54,048 nucleotides of DNA from SIAJ01 sp036266155 (GTDB lineage Bacteria; Planctomycetota; Planctomycetia; Gemmatales; Gemmataceae). The position numbers and the translations under genes were made by a program. The stretch covers positions 1 through 54,048 of the forward strand of contig DATANR010000347.1 of NCBI GenBank assembly GCA_036266155.1. Direction: 5' to 3'. Below, in pieces: positions 41,716 to 50,368 of the stretch (its first letter is position 1; each line of letters opens with the position of its first letter). The notes below the pieces were generated by a model. It did not search any database. It worked only from the letters and a program-made list of their open reading frames with translations, and was not told the DNA's origin.

Positions 41716-44274
41716 ATGCCGACGATCTTCAATGGCTGCGGCACCTGGTACTGCGGCAAGCGGCGCATTCACCGCGTGAAGGCCGTTTGCGGCTCGTGCA
41801 ATGGGTTCACCGAACTCGAATCGTACGACACCACGCTCTTCTTCGTCGTCTTTATGGTGCCGATCATTCCGCTCGGTAAGAAGCGCATCTTGCAGAGTTG
41901 TTCCTCGTGCCAACGGCACCGCGTCATCGACTTGAAAGCATGGGAGGCGGGCAAGTCCGAGGCGTTCAACAAGGTGCTCGAGGAACTGCAGGCTGACCCC
42001 GATAATCGCGAGACCATTCAGAAGGCGCTCGCGCTGGCCACCGTTTATCAGGATGAACTCCTGTTCGACAAGTTGGCCGACACGCTCGCGGGCCATCGCA
42101 CCGACGACGCTGAGATCCAAGCGCAACTCGGCTCCGCCTACGAGTATTTCTCGCGCTGGCCCGACGCGGAAGCGGCATTCCGCCGGGCGCACGCAATCGC
42201 GCCGAGTGACGACACCAACGAGCGCCTGGCCGTGTGTTTGCTCAAACAGTATCGGCCCGAGGAGGCGGCCCCGCATGTGCAACATGCTTTGGAGTCAGGG
42301 GATCAGCAAAAGGCCTGGCTCGTCTTCTGGCTGGTCGAGGGGTTCATCGCCACCGGCATGCACGAGGAAGCGCTCAAGGTCATGGACGTGCGCGATGAGG
42401 TCTGGCCGGCACTTGCCATCGGCAAGGACTATCAGCGCCAGCGACGCACGGCCGAGAAGCACCGCAAGACTGGCAAGCCGATCAAGTCCGTGTACCTCGC
42501 CGAATCGAATACCGGTTTTCGCCAGGGCAGCAGCCTCGGCTTCGGCTGGCCGAAGTATGTGGCGGCGGCGATCTTCCTCGGGCTTCTCTCGCTGTATTTT
42601 GGCTCGGCGATCTATCGCGGCCAGAATCGACCGGTCTATGTCGTGAACGGCTGGTCGAAGGGTTATACCGTCAAGGTGAATGGTGAGGACTACCTGTTGC
42701 CACCGGGCGCTTACAAGAAGATCAACGTGCCCGAAGGCGAAGTGACCGTCGACTGGCCCGACGGCGGCGAGGGGCCGCAGACGGTCACCATTGAGACATC
42801 GTTCTGGGGCCGGCCGTTCAACCGGCCCGTGTTCGTCATCAATCCGGACCGCCTCGCAATCCTTGAACGCGAGGAGACGATCTATGCGGAGCCCCCGGTC
42901 GACGCTGAGCATCCGCCGGAATATCGCAGTGGCCAACTTCTCCAGGAATTCGCCGGCGTCAACCATGAGTTCGAGCCGTTTCCGACGGAGATTCGGGCGA
43001 AGGCCGGCAGCCGCACCACCAAGACGCGCGTCGGTCTGGTTCCGGTAACCAGCCCGGAAGACCGTGCCTTGAAGGCCATGGTCGCCCTTCCGCCGGAAAA
43101 GCTCCCCGACTATTGGAAGCGCGTCTTACAACTCAATCCCGATGATACCTTCGCGCTCGCGTTCTTGACGAACTCGATGCCGGCGGCCGACGCCCTCGCG
43201 TATTTCAAGACGCGGCTGGGGGAGCGGCCCATTCGCGTCGAATGGCATCGCATGTATCAATCGTTGAGCGATCTCGCCGATCCAAAGACCGACCTGAAGC
43301 CGGAGTATCGCAAGCTGGTCGAGGAGACGAAGCGGGCGCCCGATGCGGTCTACTTGCTCGGCCGCATCGAAGACAATGCGGCGGGCGAAGCGTTGTACCT
43401 GGAGGCGGCCCGTGCGAAGCCGCCGTCGGCTCATGCGTGCACCGGGTTGTCCTATCGCTATCTCGCACAGGGCGAGTTCGACAAGGCGGTCGAGTGGGCA
43501 GCGAAGGGGTTCGAGATGAATCCGAAGGATGCGCTATTTAAGAAGCGCTACGTCGAGGCGTTACTCGCTGCGGGTAGATTTGTGGACCTTTTGCGCATTA
43601 CCAACGCGACGATGCCAACGGAGACGATGCTTTACTTGCGTGAGCGGCTGACAGCCCACATCGCCACCGGCGAGGCCGGGGCGGCCGATGGCGAGATCAA
43701 TCGCATTCTCGGCCCACGCGTCGGCCGCATCGGCGATCGGTCGACCATGCAGGCGCGTGCGAGCATGGATATGCTGCTTGCCGAAGTGCGCCGCGATCGA
43801 GTGAAGTACCTGGCCGCCGCCGCGCAGGCGCTCACGCCGGATCGCTTCGCGCAGAACATCCTGGTTGGCAACTACAAGGCAGCCGTGCTTCCGGGCGCAC
43901 CCGCCGTGCCCGGTGCACCGCGCATGGCGCGCGATTGGGAACATGATGCCGCACGCGCCGGCCTCCTGTATCTCGCGGGCATGAAAGCGAAGGACAAGAC
44001 GTTTGCCGACGCGCAATGGAAGCGCTTCGTCGACACGCTCAGCACCGGCGATCGCGAGGGCCGAGCGTGTGCCGCCTTCGCCAGCGGAGCCCAGCCGTTC
44101 GACCTGGCCAAGGTGAAGGAGATGCCGATGGAGCCGTCGCTCAAGCGCGTCGTCCTCGCCGCGTTCGCCCAGAAATTCCCGGCGAATGCCAAGGAGCTGA
44201 ATGCGCTCGCGACCAAGCTCGATTTCGAGCGTGACGAAATCTCGCTGTGCTTGCGCTATGTCATGGAGCCGTGA
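41716..44274 (+). CDS. TPR-repeat membrane protein with zinc-ribbon head
   Basis: This 852-residue protein starts with cysteine pairs suited to a zinc ribbon (Cys8, Cys13, Cys25, Cys28 in CGSC, Cys62, Cys65 in CSSC) around a hydrophobic stretch (LFFVVFMVPIIPL). TPR-like helices follow (about 80-240; LGSAYEYFSRWPDAEAAFRR), then a single transmembrane helix (YVAAAIFLGLLSLYFGSAIY, about 276-295) with a beta-rich carboxypeptidase-regulatory-like domain after it (PVYVVNGWSKGYTVKVNGED), and a second, long helical repeat region to the C-terminus (LSYRYLAQGEFDKAVEWAAK). Function unknown. The membrane position suggests a scaffold in the inner membrane. No partner is evident. Confidence 0.8.
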   Translation: MPTIFNGCGTWYCGKRRIHRVKAVCGSCNGFTELESYDTTLFFVVFMVPIIPLGKKRILQSCSSCQRHRVIDLKAWEAGKSEAFNKVLEELQADPDNRETIQKALALATVYQDELLFDKLADTLAGHRTDDAEIQAQLGSAYEYFSRWPDAEAAFRRAHAIAPSDDTNERLAVCLLKQYRPEEAAPHVQHALESGDQQKAWLVFWLVEGFIATGMHEEALKVMDVRDEVWPALAIGKDYQRQRRTAEKHRKTGKPIKSVYLAESNTGFRQGSSLGFGWPKYVAAAIFLGLLSLYFGSAIYRGQNRPVYVVNGWSKGYTVKVNGEDYLLPPGAYKKINVPEGEVTVDWPDGGEGPQTVTIETSFWGRPFNRPVFVINPDRLAILEREETIYAEPPVDAEHPPEYRSGQLLQEFAGVNHEFEPFPTEIRAKAGSRTTKTRVGLVPVTSPEDRALKAMVALPPEKLPDYWKRVLQLNPDDTFALAFLTNSMPAADALAYFKTRLGERPIRVEWHRMYQSLSDLADPKTDLKPEYRKLVEETKRAPDAVYLLGRIEDNAAGEALYLEAARAKPPSAHACTGLSYRYLAQGEFDKAVEWAAKGFEMNPKDALFKKRYVEALLAAGRFVDLLRITNATMPTETMLYLRERLTAHIATGEAGAADGEINRILGPRVGRIGDRSTMQARASMDMLLAEVRRDRVKYLAAAAQALTPDRFAQNILVGNYKAAVLPGAPAVPGAPRMARDWEHDAARAGLLYLAGMKAKDKTFADAQWKRFVDTLSTGDREGRACAAFASGAQPFDLAKVKEMPMEPSLKRVVLAAFAQKFPANAKELNALATKLDFERDEISLCLRYVMEP

Positions 44275-44316
44275 CCTTGCTATCCTGACCTTCGCCCCGC
44301 CGAACGGAGTTTCGCG

Positions 44317-45039
44317 TTGCTCTCTTCGAATGGACTCCACACGCGTGCCATCGCCGATCAGCCGGTTGCCGTCATCGACTTCGAAACAACGGGCATGTTC
44401 CCCGGCAACGACCGGGTCGTTGAAGTGTCTGTGGTGCGCGTCGAGCCGGGCCGGGAGCCGGAGCTGGTCTTCGATACGCTGATCAACCCGAATCGACGGA
44501 TGGATTGCACATACGTGCACGGCATCACGGACCACGACGTGATCGATGCTCCGCGCTTCGAACAGGTGGCCTGTCGATTTCTGAAGGCGATCGCGGGCTG
44601 CGTCGTCGCGGCTTACAACGTGTCGTTCGACATGCGGTTCCTGAACTTTGAACTGAGCCGCGTCTGCGTGGAGCACTCGTTTCCGCACCTCTGCCTGATG
44701 TACCTGCGGCCGATGCTTGGGCTTGGCCGGCAATGCAAGCTCGCCGACGCCTGTTGGGCGCACGGCGTGCCGCTGTCGAACGCGCACGCGGCCGGCCCCG
44801 ATGCGCTCGCCGCGGCCGGGCTCTGGTCCGTCTATCGCGACGAGATCGCTAGTCGCAACATCCGCACGTTCGCGGAACTGGCCGCCGTCAAGCGCTACAA
44901 ATTCACCGGCAGCTTTGATTGCGAACCCCATCCGGGCTTCCATGGCGAGGGGCCGGCGACCGCGAGATTGAAGAGCCGAAACGATACAATGGCACGATCA
45001 AACTCGGGGCCATTGGTTTCATGTCATTCGCGCGGCTAA
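44317..45039 (+). CDS. DnaQ-type 3'-5' exonuclease (DEDDh)
   Basis: This 240-residue protein has the DEDDh exonuclease motifs. Exo I is VIDFETTG (Asp21, Glu23), Exo II is YNVSFDMRFL (Asp105) and Exo III is HAAGPDALAA (His157, Asp162). It is of the epsilon-subunit/RNase T-like class and may proofread DNA or process RNA; no polymerase partner is nearby. The start is a TTG at 44317, as no ATG fits upstream without losing the frame. The C-terminal tail (RLKSRNDTMARSNSGPLV) looks unstructured. The stop lies just before the inverted repeat at 45051-45140. Confidence 0.85.
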   Translation: MLSSNGLHTRAIADQPVAVIDFETTGMFPGNDRVVEVSVVRVEPGREPELVFDTLINPNRRMDCTYVHGITDHDVIDAPRFEQVACRFLKAIAGCVVAAYNVSFDMRFLNFELSRVCVEHSFPHLCLMYLRPMLGLGRQCKLADACWAHGVPLSNAHAAGPDALAAAGLWSVYRDEIASRNIRTFAELAAVKRYKFTGSFDCEPHPGFHGEGPATARLKSRNDTMARSNSGPLVSCHSRG

Positions 45040-45050
45040 AGCGGAATTCG

Positions 45051-45140
45051 GATGCGGCGGAGACCGAAGCGCAGCGAGGGCGACGCTGCGTCTCGGCGGT
45101 ATCGGCGTCGTCCTCGCTGCGCTTCGGTCTCCGCCGCATC
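45051..45140. repeat. 90-bp inverted repeat with 29-bp perfect arms
   Basis: Arms at 45051-45079 and 45112-45140 are exact complements of 29 bases; the 32-base interior carries a small CGACGC/GCGTCG stem. The element occupies the gap between the exonuclease stop (45039) and the WD40 gene. It can be read as the N-terminus of that protein in one frame, but this is probably an artefact of the open frame. Confidence 0.9.
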
Positions 45141-45152
45141 GGCCTCCTCGAA

Positions 45153-47642
45153 TTGTACCAGCGACTTTCGCCGCTCATTGCCTTGGTTCTCGTCACATGC
45201 GTAAGCGGGCCCCTATCGGCTTTCCCGCTGCCGACGTTGGATCGACACGGCGACCCATTGCCGAACGGGGCAACGGCCCGGCTCGGAACAGTCCAACTGC
45301 GGGCCGGGTGCGACTCTCTGTCCTTTTCTCCCGATGGCAAATTGCTTATCGGCGTGCACGACCGAGTCGTGCGCATCCGGAATGCGGCAGATGGTCGCCC
45401 GATTGAGACACGCCGGGCGGGCGCGGGGGAACGTCGTGACACGGCGCGATCCGAAAACGGCCGGCTGCTTGCGATCACCACTGACACCGAGACAGAACTG
45501 CACGACCTGATCGCAGGGAAGCGAGTTGAAGCTCTGCTGCCGAAGGGCCAGGTCGTTGTCGGCCGATTTGCCGTTTCGAACGACGGCCGCTGGCTGCTGT
45601 TCACGGATCAAATTTCTGTTGCCGTTGAGCCGCGGCCGTTCGCATCCGTGACGACGGAACTGGTCAAGCGGCTGATGCTTCGCGACACCAGCACGGGCAA
45701 GGACCGTTGCCTGTCCGAAAACGAGCAGGGGCTTCTTAGTCTTGGATTTTCAGCCGACGGCAAGCGCATCGTGACGTCCGGCCAACAGGGGACACGCGTT
45801 TGGGACGTCGCCAATGGCAAGCGACTTTGGGAAAAGCGGAACTTCTACGCCGAGGAATGTCGCTTCACTGCGGACGGCACGCACATTATCGCTGCGCCCG
45901 GTGGCGGCCTAAGTGACTGGCACGTCTGGGATGCGAACACCGGTAAAGATGTAGCAGGCCTCCACCCGCCGACGGTCGGCTACGCCTGGTCGTTCGCCGT
46001 CTCGCCCGATGGCAATCTGCTCCTGATTCCGACTTACGACGACTACGTCGTCTGGAACCTGAAAGCTGGAGTGATTCGGCACCGGTGGCCCGGTGCGCGC
46101 TCGTGGGGCCGCGGTGTTTTTGCGCCGGACGGCAAGTCCGTCATCACGTACGACACAATCCTCCGTCGATGGGACCTGGTCACCGGCAAAAACATCTATG
46201 CCAACGTCACGGAACTCGGACACGTCGATGCATTAGAGCGGCTATTCTTTACACCGGATGGCACCCGACTCGTGTCGATGGGCAAGGATTACGCCACGCG
46301 CATCTGGGACCTGACAACTGCCAAACCGATCCGCTCGATTCCGCAAACCGGCGATGCCAGAATGAGTTGGACCATTTCACCGGATGGCGCGACGTTGATT
46401 GGCGTCGATCGGAAACTGACGGTCAAGCAATGGCCGCTCGTTACCAACGGTCCAAAGACCAGTTCTCAGTTGCGGCCGAATCAGAAGATCGAGACCGAAC
46501 TTAGACCGCGAGACGTCCACACTTTTCCCGATGGCACGCTCGCGCTGTTGGCTTGGCCGGATTCACCCGAGTTTCGCTTTCATCGGTTTAGCTTTTCCTT
46601 TTGGGACTTGAGCACGGGCCAACTCGTGCGCTGGGGCGGCGACCCGGGCAACGACTATCGCGGCGAATACACGCGCATGTCCCCGGACGGCCGTTACGCC
46701 GCCAGCCCGGACGCCACCTACGACACGCGGACCGGCGTCAAACACATCCTGCCATCGAATCCGTTCGGCCAGGGCGGCGTACCGCTGTTCTCGCCGGATA
46801 GTCGCTTTGTTGCAGCCGCCGCACGGGGCACGCGCGTCTGGGAACTGGCGACGGGACGCGCCGTCGCCGAAGTGCCGGGCGATTCGCTCGATCACGCCGC
46901 CTTCTCGCCCGACGGTCGACGGCTGGCGGTTGCCCTTTGGGATCGATTCAGCGTCTGGGAACCCGGTGCGAGGAAGACGATTTTCGAAGGGTCGACCGGG
47001 GACCGGTCGTTAACGCCACGGCAACAGGTTGAAGCGATCGCGTTCAGCCCAGACGGCCGCACGCTCGCGACCGGCCACGCCGACGGCACCATCCTGCTCT
47101 GGCCGATCCCCCGTCCCGTTCCCGATGGCCGCTGGTCGGAGGTCGACGCAAATGGCGCATGGGACCTGCTCATCGACGAGAATTCCGCCAATGCGTATCC
47201 AGCCGTCTGGCAGTTGATGGACTATCCCGTGGAAGCCGTGCAATTCCTGCGTGGCAAGTTCAATCGCGTCGCCCTGGCGGATGCGGACGAATGGGACCGG
47301 TTGATCGCCGCCCTCGACAGCCCACGTTTTGCCGCGCGCGAAGCGGCCTCGAAACGCGTTCGCGAACTGGGTCGATCGGCGGAGAAGCCGCTGCGCGATG
47401 CACTCAAGCGCGCACCGAGCCCGGAGCAGTTCGCCCGAATCGAAGCGCTGCTGGCCGGCCTGGACATGACCGCCCGACCGCGTGGCGAGGACCTTCGTGC
47501 CATTCGCGCTGTCGCCGTTCTCGAAGGAATCGCCATGCCCGAAGCGCGACAATTGCTTACGGATTGGGCCGAGCGCGGTTCGCCGCCGCGACTGGCCGAC
47601 GAGGCCCAGCGGGCGGCGGATCGGCTCAAGTATCGGAAGTAA
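45153..47642 (+). CDS. exported WD40-repeat protein with C-terminal helical domain
   Basis: From TTG 45153 this is an 829-residue protein opening with an excellent signal peptide (YQRLSPLIALVLVTCVSGPL, cleavage after LSA). It then has WD40 blades (DSLSFSPDGKLLIGVHDRVV; LGFSADGKRIVTSGQQGTRV; LFFTPDGTRLVSMGKDYATR) forming about two propellers. The last 110 residues are a helical HEAT-like domain (DEWDRLIAALDSPRFAAREA, ASKRVRELGRSAEKPLRDAL) often attached to planctomycete WD40 proteins. An ATG at 45021 in frame would add 44 residues that translate the 45051-45140 repeat and bury the signal peptide, so I consider it less likely; it remains possible. The acetyltransferase gene follows after one base. 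Confidence 0.85.
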   Translation: MYQRLSPLIALVLVTCVSGPLSAFPLPTLDRHGDPLPNGATARLGTVQLRAGCDSLSFSPDGKLLIGVHDRVVRIRNAADGRPIETRRAGAGERRDTARSENGRLLAITTDTETELHDLIAGKRVEALLPKGQVVVGRFAVSNDGRWLLFTDQISVAVEPRPFASVTTELVKRLMLRDTSTGKDRCLSENEQGLLSLGFSADGKRIVTSGQQGTRVWDVANGKRLWEKRNFYAEECRFTADGTHIIAAPGGGLSDWHVWDANTGKDVAGLHPPTVGYAWSFAVSPDGNLLLIPTYDDYVVWNLKAGVIRHRWPGARSWGRGVFAPDGKSVITYDTILRRWDLVTGKNIYANVTELGHVDALERLFFTPDGTRLVSMGKDYATRIWDLTTAKPIRSIPQTGDARMSWTISPDGATLIGVDRKLTVKQWPLVTNGPKTSSQLRPNQKIETELRPRDVHTFPDGTLALLAWPDSPEFRFHRFSFSFWDLSTGQLVRWGGDPGNDYRGEYTRMSPDGRYAASPDATYDTRTGVKHILPSNPFGQGGVPLFSPDSRFVAAAARGTRVWELATGRAVAEVPGDSLDHAAFSPDGRRLAVALWDRFSVWEPGARKTIFEGSTGDRSLTPRQQVEAIAFSPDGRTLATGHADGTILLWPIPRPVPDGRWSEVDANGAWDLLIDENSANAYPAVWQLMDYPVEAVQFLRGKFNRVALADADEWDRLIAALDSPRFAAREAASKRVRELGRSAEKPLRDALKRAPSPEQFARIEALLAGLDMTARPRGEDLRAIRAVAVLEGIAMPEARQLLTDWAERGSPPRLADEAQRAADRLKYRK

Positions 47643-47643
47643 C

Positions 47644-48201
47644 ATGACCGAACGCGAGCGCATGCTAGCCGGCGAGTTGTACGACCCGCTGGACGCGGAA
47701 CTGGTCGCTGGCCGTCGACACGCACGCAATCTCCTCAGGAGCCTGAACGACTCCCGCGACGCTGATGCCGAGTTGCGGGCCGCCATCATCCAAGAACTGT
47801 TCGGCTCGACCGGCGCAGGCACCTGGATCGAGCCGCCGTTCTTCTGCGACTACGGCAGCAACATCACGCTCGGCGACCAGGTGTTCTTCAACTTCAATTG
47901 CGTCGTCCTTGACCCGGCGCCCGTGCGCATCGGTAGCAACGTGCTCTTCGGCCCGGCTGTGCAGATCTATACGGCGACGCATCCGCTGGATGCCGAGACA
48001 CGGCGCACGTGGAAGGAATTCGCGAAGCCGGTCACGATCGGCTCCGATGTGTGGATCGGTGGCGCGGCGGTCATCTGCCCCGGCGTATCAATCGGCGACC
48101 GCACGGTCATCGGGGCTGGCAGCGTGGTCGCCCGCGATGTGCCGGCCGGCGTCGTCGCCGCGGGGAATCCGTGTCGCGTGATTCGAGTATTACAACATTA
48201 G
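47644..48201 (+). CDS. sugar O-acetyltransferase (maltose acetyltransferase/NodL type)
   Basis: This 185-residue protein has the Maa/NodL layout. An N-terminal helical cap (MTERERMLAGELYDPLDAEL) precedes left-handed beta-helix hexapeptide repeats (ITLGDQVFFNFNCVVLDPAP, VTIGSDVWIGGAAVICPGVS, IGDRTVIGAGSVVARDVPAG), with the loop YTATHPLDAETR that carries the catalytic histidine. It transfers acetyl from acetyl-CoA to a sugar hydroxyl. The ATG at 47644 follows the WD40 stop by one base, so the genes are coupled. The longer frame from 47482 lies inside the WD40 gene and is rejected. Confidence 0.9.
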   Translation: MTERERMLAGELYDPLDAELVAGRRHARNLLRSLNDSRDADAELRAAIIQELFGSTGAGTWIEPPFFCDYGSNITLGDQVFFNFNCVVLDPAPVRIGSNVLFGPAVQIYTATHPLDAETRRTWKEFAKPVTIGSDVWIGGAAVICPGVSIGDRTVIGAGSVVARDVPAGVVAAGNPCRVIRVLQH

Positions 48202-48219
48202 CCAACGAGAAACGCCGCC

Positions 48220-48960
48220 ATGCGCACCACTTCACTGATGATGATCCTACTTCTGGCCGTCACCGCTTCCGCGGACGACAAGGCTCGGACCGTCGTCGAA
48301 GCTGCCATCAAAGCGCACGGCGGCGACGCCAAGCTGGCCAAACTTCGCACCATGCGGATCAAGGTCGAGGGGATGCTCACTTTGACTCCGGATCGGCCCG
48401 CTGTTCCCTTCACGATCGAGGACGTATGGCAAACGCCGGACAAGCACCGAAGCGAGCTGACGTTTTCGTTCATGGACTCAACGATTAAGCAAGTTCAAGT
48501 CGTTGACGGGCCGAAAGCTTGGGCGTCTATCAACGGAACGGTCACGGACATGACCAAGGAGGCGCTCGCCGAAATGAAAGAACAAATGTACGCCGAGGAA
48601 CTCGATCGGCTGGGGTTCCTCGGCGATAAGCAGATTCAAGTGTCACTGGTCGACGAGATCAAAGTTGCTGGAATGCCGGCAGCGGGGGTGCTGGTGAAGT
48701 CGGCGGGGCACCGCGATGTGAAGCTCTATTTCGACAAGAAATCGGAACTGTTAGTGCGCCGCGAAGCCTTGGTCCACGATCCGGAAAGCGGCAAAGAAGT
48801 GACACAAGCCGTCGATTTCGCCGACTATGCGGAGACCCATGGTGTGAAGCATTACAAGACGGTCGCCGTGTACCGCGATGGCAAAAAGATGATTGAAGGC
48901 AAAGTGAGTGCCGTCGAGTTCCTGGACAAGGTCGACGCCAGGCTCTTTGCCAAACCCTAG
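48220..48960 (+). CDS. exported protein, LolA/LolB-like fold
   Basis: This 246-residue protein has a short signal peptide (TSLMMILLLAVTASADD) and a beta-rich body with repeated strands of the outer-membrane lipoprotein-sorting type: GGDAKLAKLRTMRIKVEGML, FTIEDVWQTPDKHRSELTFS, KLYFDKKSELLVRREALVHD and FADYAETHGVKHYKTVAVYR. This fold is shared by LolA and many unrelated lipid-binding proteins, so a lipoprotein-carrier role is only one possibility. It has a spacing of 18 bases after the acetyltransferase stop. The DUF1080 gene follows nine bases after its own stop. Confidence 0.72.
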   Translation: MRTTSLMMILLLAVTASADDKARTVVEAAIKAHGGDAKLAKLRTMRIKVEGMLTLTPDRPAVPFTIEDVWQTPDKHRSELTFSFMDSTIKQVQVVDGPKAWASINGTVTDMTKEALAEMKEQMYAEELDRLGFLGDKQIQVSLVDEIKVAGMPAAGVLVKSAGHRDVKLYFDKKSELLVRREALVHDPESGKEVTQAVDFADYAETHGVKHYKTVAVYRDGKKMIEGKVSAVEFLDKVDARLFAKP

Positions 48961-48969
48961 GAGACACAA

Positions 48970-49650
48970 ATGAGTCGTGCGCTTGCGGTGGCGACCCTGG
49001 TCGCCGTGCTTCCGAACCTTCGTGCCGACGACGACGGCTTCATCAAGCTGTTCCCGGAGGACGGCGTGCCCAAGGGCTGGGTCGTCACCGAGTGGAGCGA
49101 TCTCGCCAAGCCGGCGCCAAAAGAAGTGCAGTGGACCGTTAAAGATGGTGTTCTCACCGGCGGCAAGCAGCGCGGCACTTGGCTTATCAGCGAAAAGGAA
49201 TACGCCGACTTCATTCTCGAATTCGAGATCAAGCTGACCGAGCGCGGCAACAGCGGCGTCGCCCTGCGGACGCCGATGAAAGGCGATCCCGCATTCGACG
49301 GCATGGAACTGCAAGTCGCCGACCTGCGCTACAACACGGCCGCCAAGGACTCAGAGCTAACGGGTGGCATCTATCGAGCCATCGCCCCGACGAAGCAGGT
49401 CTACAAGCCGACCGAATGGAACGCGTTCCGAATTGAGTTGAAGGGCGATCGATTGAAGGCCACGATCAACGGCGAAGTCGTTCAGGACATCGACTTGTCG
49501 ACGTACGATCAGCCGGTCAAGCGCCACGATGGCACGGATGCGCCGCCGGTTAAGGATCGGCCGCGCAAGGGGCACCTCGGCTTCCAGCATCTGAGCCGCA
49601 ACAATGAGCCGATCTTTATCCGCAATATTCGCTTCAAGGAATTGAAGTAG
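48970..49650 (+). CDS. DUF1080 (3-keto-disaccharide hydrolase) family protein
   Basis: This 226-residue protein has the DUF1080 signature: a signal peptide (ALAVATLVAVLPNLRAD), then DGFIKLFPEDGVPKGWVVTE, KDGVLTGGKQRGTWLISEKE, YADFILEFEIKLTERGNSGV and ELQVADLRYNTAAKDSELTG GIYRAIAP and finally GHLGFQHLSRNNEPIFIRNI. The fold is a concanavalin-like beta-sandwich. Some members were reported as 3-keto-disaccharide hydrolases, so a role in processing oxidised sugars is plausible. Planctomycete genomes hold many copies. It lies in an apparent run of four genes with the acetyltransferase. Confidence 0.9.
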   Translation: MSRALAVATLVAVLPNLRADDDGFIKLFPEDGVPKGWVVTEWSDLAKPAPKEVQWTVKDGVLTGGKQRGTWLISEKEYADFILEFEIKLTERGNSGVALRTPMKGDPAFDGMELQVADLRYNTAAKDSELTGGIYRAIAPTKQVYKPTEWNAFRIELKGDRLKATINGEVVQDIDLSTYDQPVKRHDGTDAPPVKDRPRKGHLGFQHLSRNNEPIFIRNIRFKELK

Positions 49651-49712
49651 GCGTTGGCGAGGCTGCCGGCTGTCGACGTCCCGTTCAGGTAACTCACCTG
49701 GAGGGCATTTCC

Positions 49713-49973
49713 ATGAATAACTGGTCGATCGCCGCCTGGATCATCGGGGCGGCGATCGGCCTTTATGCACTTCACCGGTTGGCCTTGCGGCTCGAACGCG
49801 ACGGTTGGATTCGCTACCTGCACCATCCGCCACGAGGCGCCGACGGCGGAGGTGCGGCGTTTGGTGAACTTCAAAAATTCTTCGAACCGCAGACGCGGCA
49901 CGTGTATGAGATGAAGGAACAGAAGCGACCACTCCGCGAGGCGGACGGCGGCGACCCGGCGGAACGGCCGTAG
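49713..49973 (+). CDS. small single-pass membrane protein
   Basis: This 86-residue protein has one N-terminal transmembrane helix (WSIAAWIIGAAIGLYALHRL) followed by a charged soluble part (GELQKFFEPQTRHVYEMKEQ and so on). ACCTGGAGGGC precedes the ATG, giving a good ribosome site. I do not recognise a family; the layout is like other short planctomycete membrane proteins. It is 62 bases after the DUF1080 stop, on the same strand. Confidence 0.6.
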   Translation: MNNWSIAAWIIGAAIGLYALHRLALRLERDGWIRYLHHPPRGADGGGAAFGELQKFFEPQTRHVYEMKEQKRPLREADGGDPAERP

Positions 49974-50078
49974 GAAGGAGATTAGCACGCGTTCGCGAGC
50001 GGGGCCGGTGCACCATGAACACTTCCACAGCTAGCAGAGTCTCCTGTAAGATGACGGCAATGTGGGAAAGGGACGTCA

Positions 50079-50252
50079 ATGGCACTCGCGATCGAAATCG
50101 AGCAAGAAGAGGATGGCCGCTGGCTCGCGGAGATTCCGGAGTTGCCGGGAGTCATGGAATATGGCGCCACGCGCGAGGAAGCCATTGCCGCGACCCGGTT
50201 GCTTGCCATGCGTGTTTTGGCGGAACGAATTGAACATGGCGAGGAAGTGTAA
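50079..50252 (+). CDS. HicB-like antitoxin-fold protein, orphan
   Basis: This 57-residue ORF starts at ATG 50079 (GGGAAAGGGA eight bases upstream). It is too short for many gene callers. MALAIEIEQEEDGRWLAEIP, ELPGVMEYGATREEAIAATR and RLLAMRVLAERIEHGEEV make the HicB/antitoxin-like fold, with a strand, the WLAEIPELPGV motif and the AT-REEA helix. HicB antitoxins are usually paired with a HicA toxin; I find no HicA gene in the neighbouring sequence. It may be a stand-alone protein, as such orphan HicB-fold genes are frequent in planctomycetes and cyanobacteria. Confidence 0.8.
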   Translation: MALAIEIEQEEDGRWLAEIPELPGVMEYGATREEAIAATRLLAMRVLAERIEHGEEV

Positions 50253-50368
50253 GTCCCCGCGGCTGCTTGCTCCCCCGCCGTTCACGCGGTAAACTGTATT
50301 CACCTACCCCAAGCACGGTCCGGCCGCTTTTCCCACCCCGCCGGGCCAACCTCTTTGCAGATTCCAAT

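Noticed and set aside
43561..44943. A 460-codon antisense frame over the TPR and exonuclease genes
   Set aside because: Both sense genes have clear motifs (zinc ribbon, DEDDh); the antisense protein is basic and without a domain.
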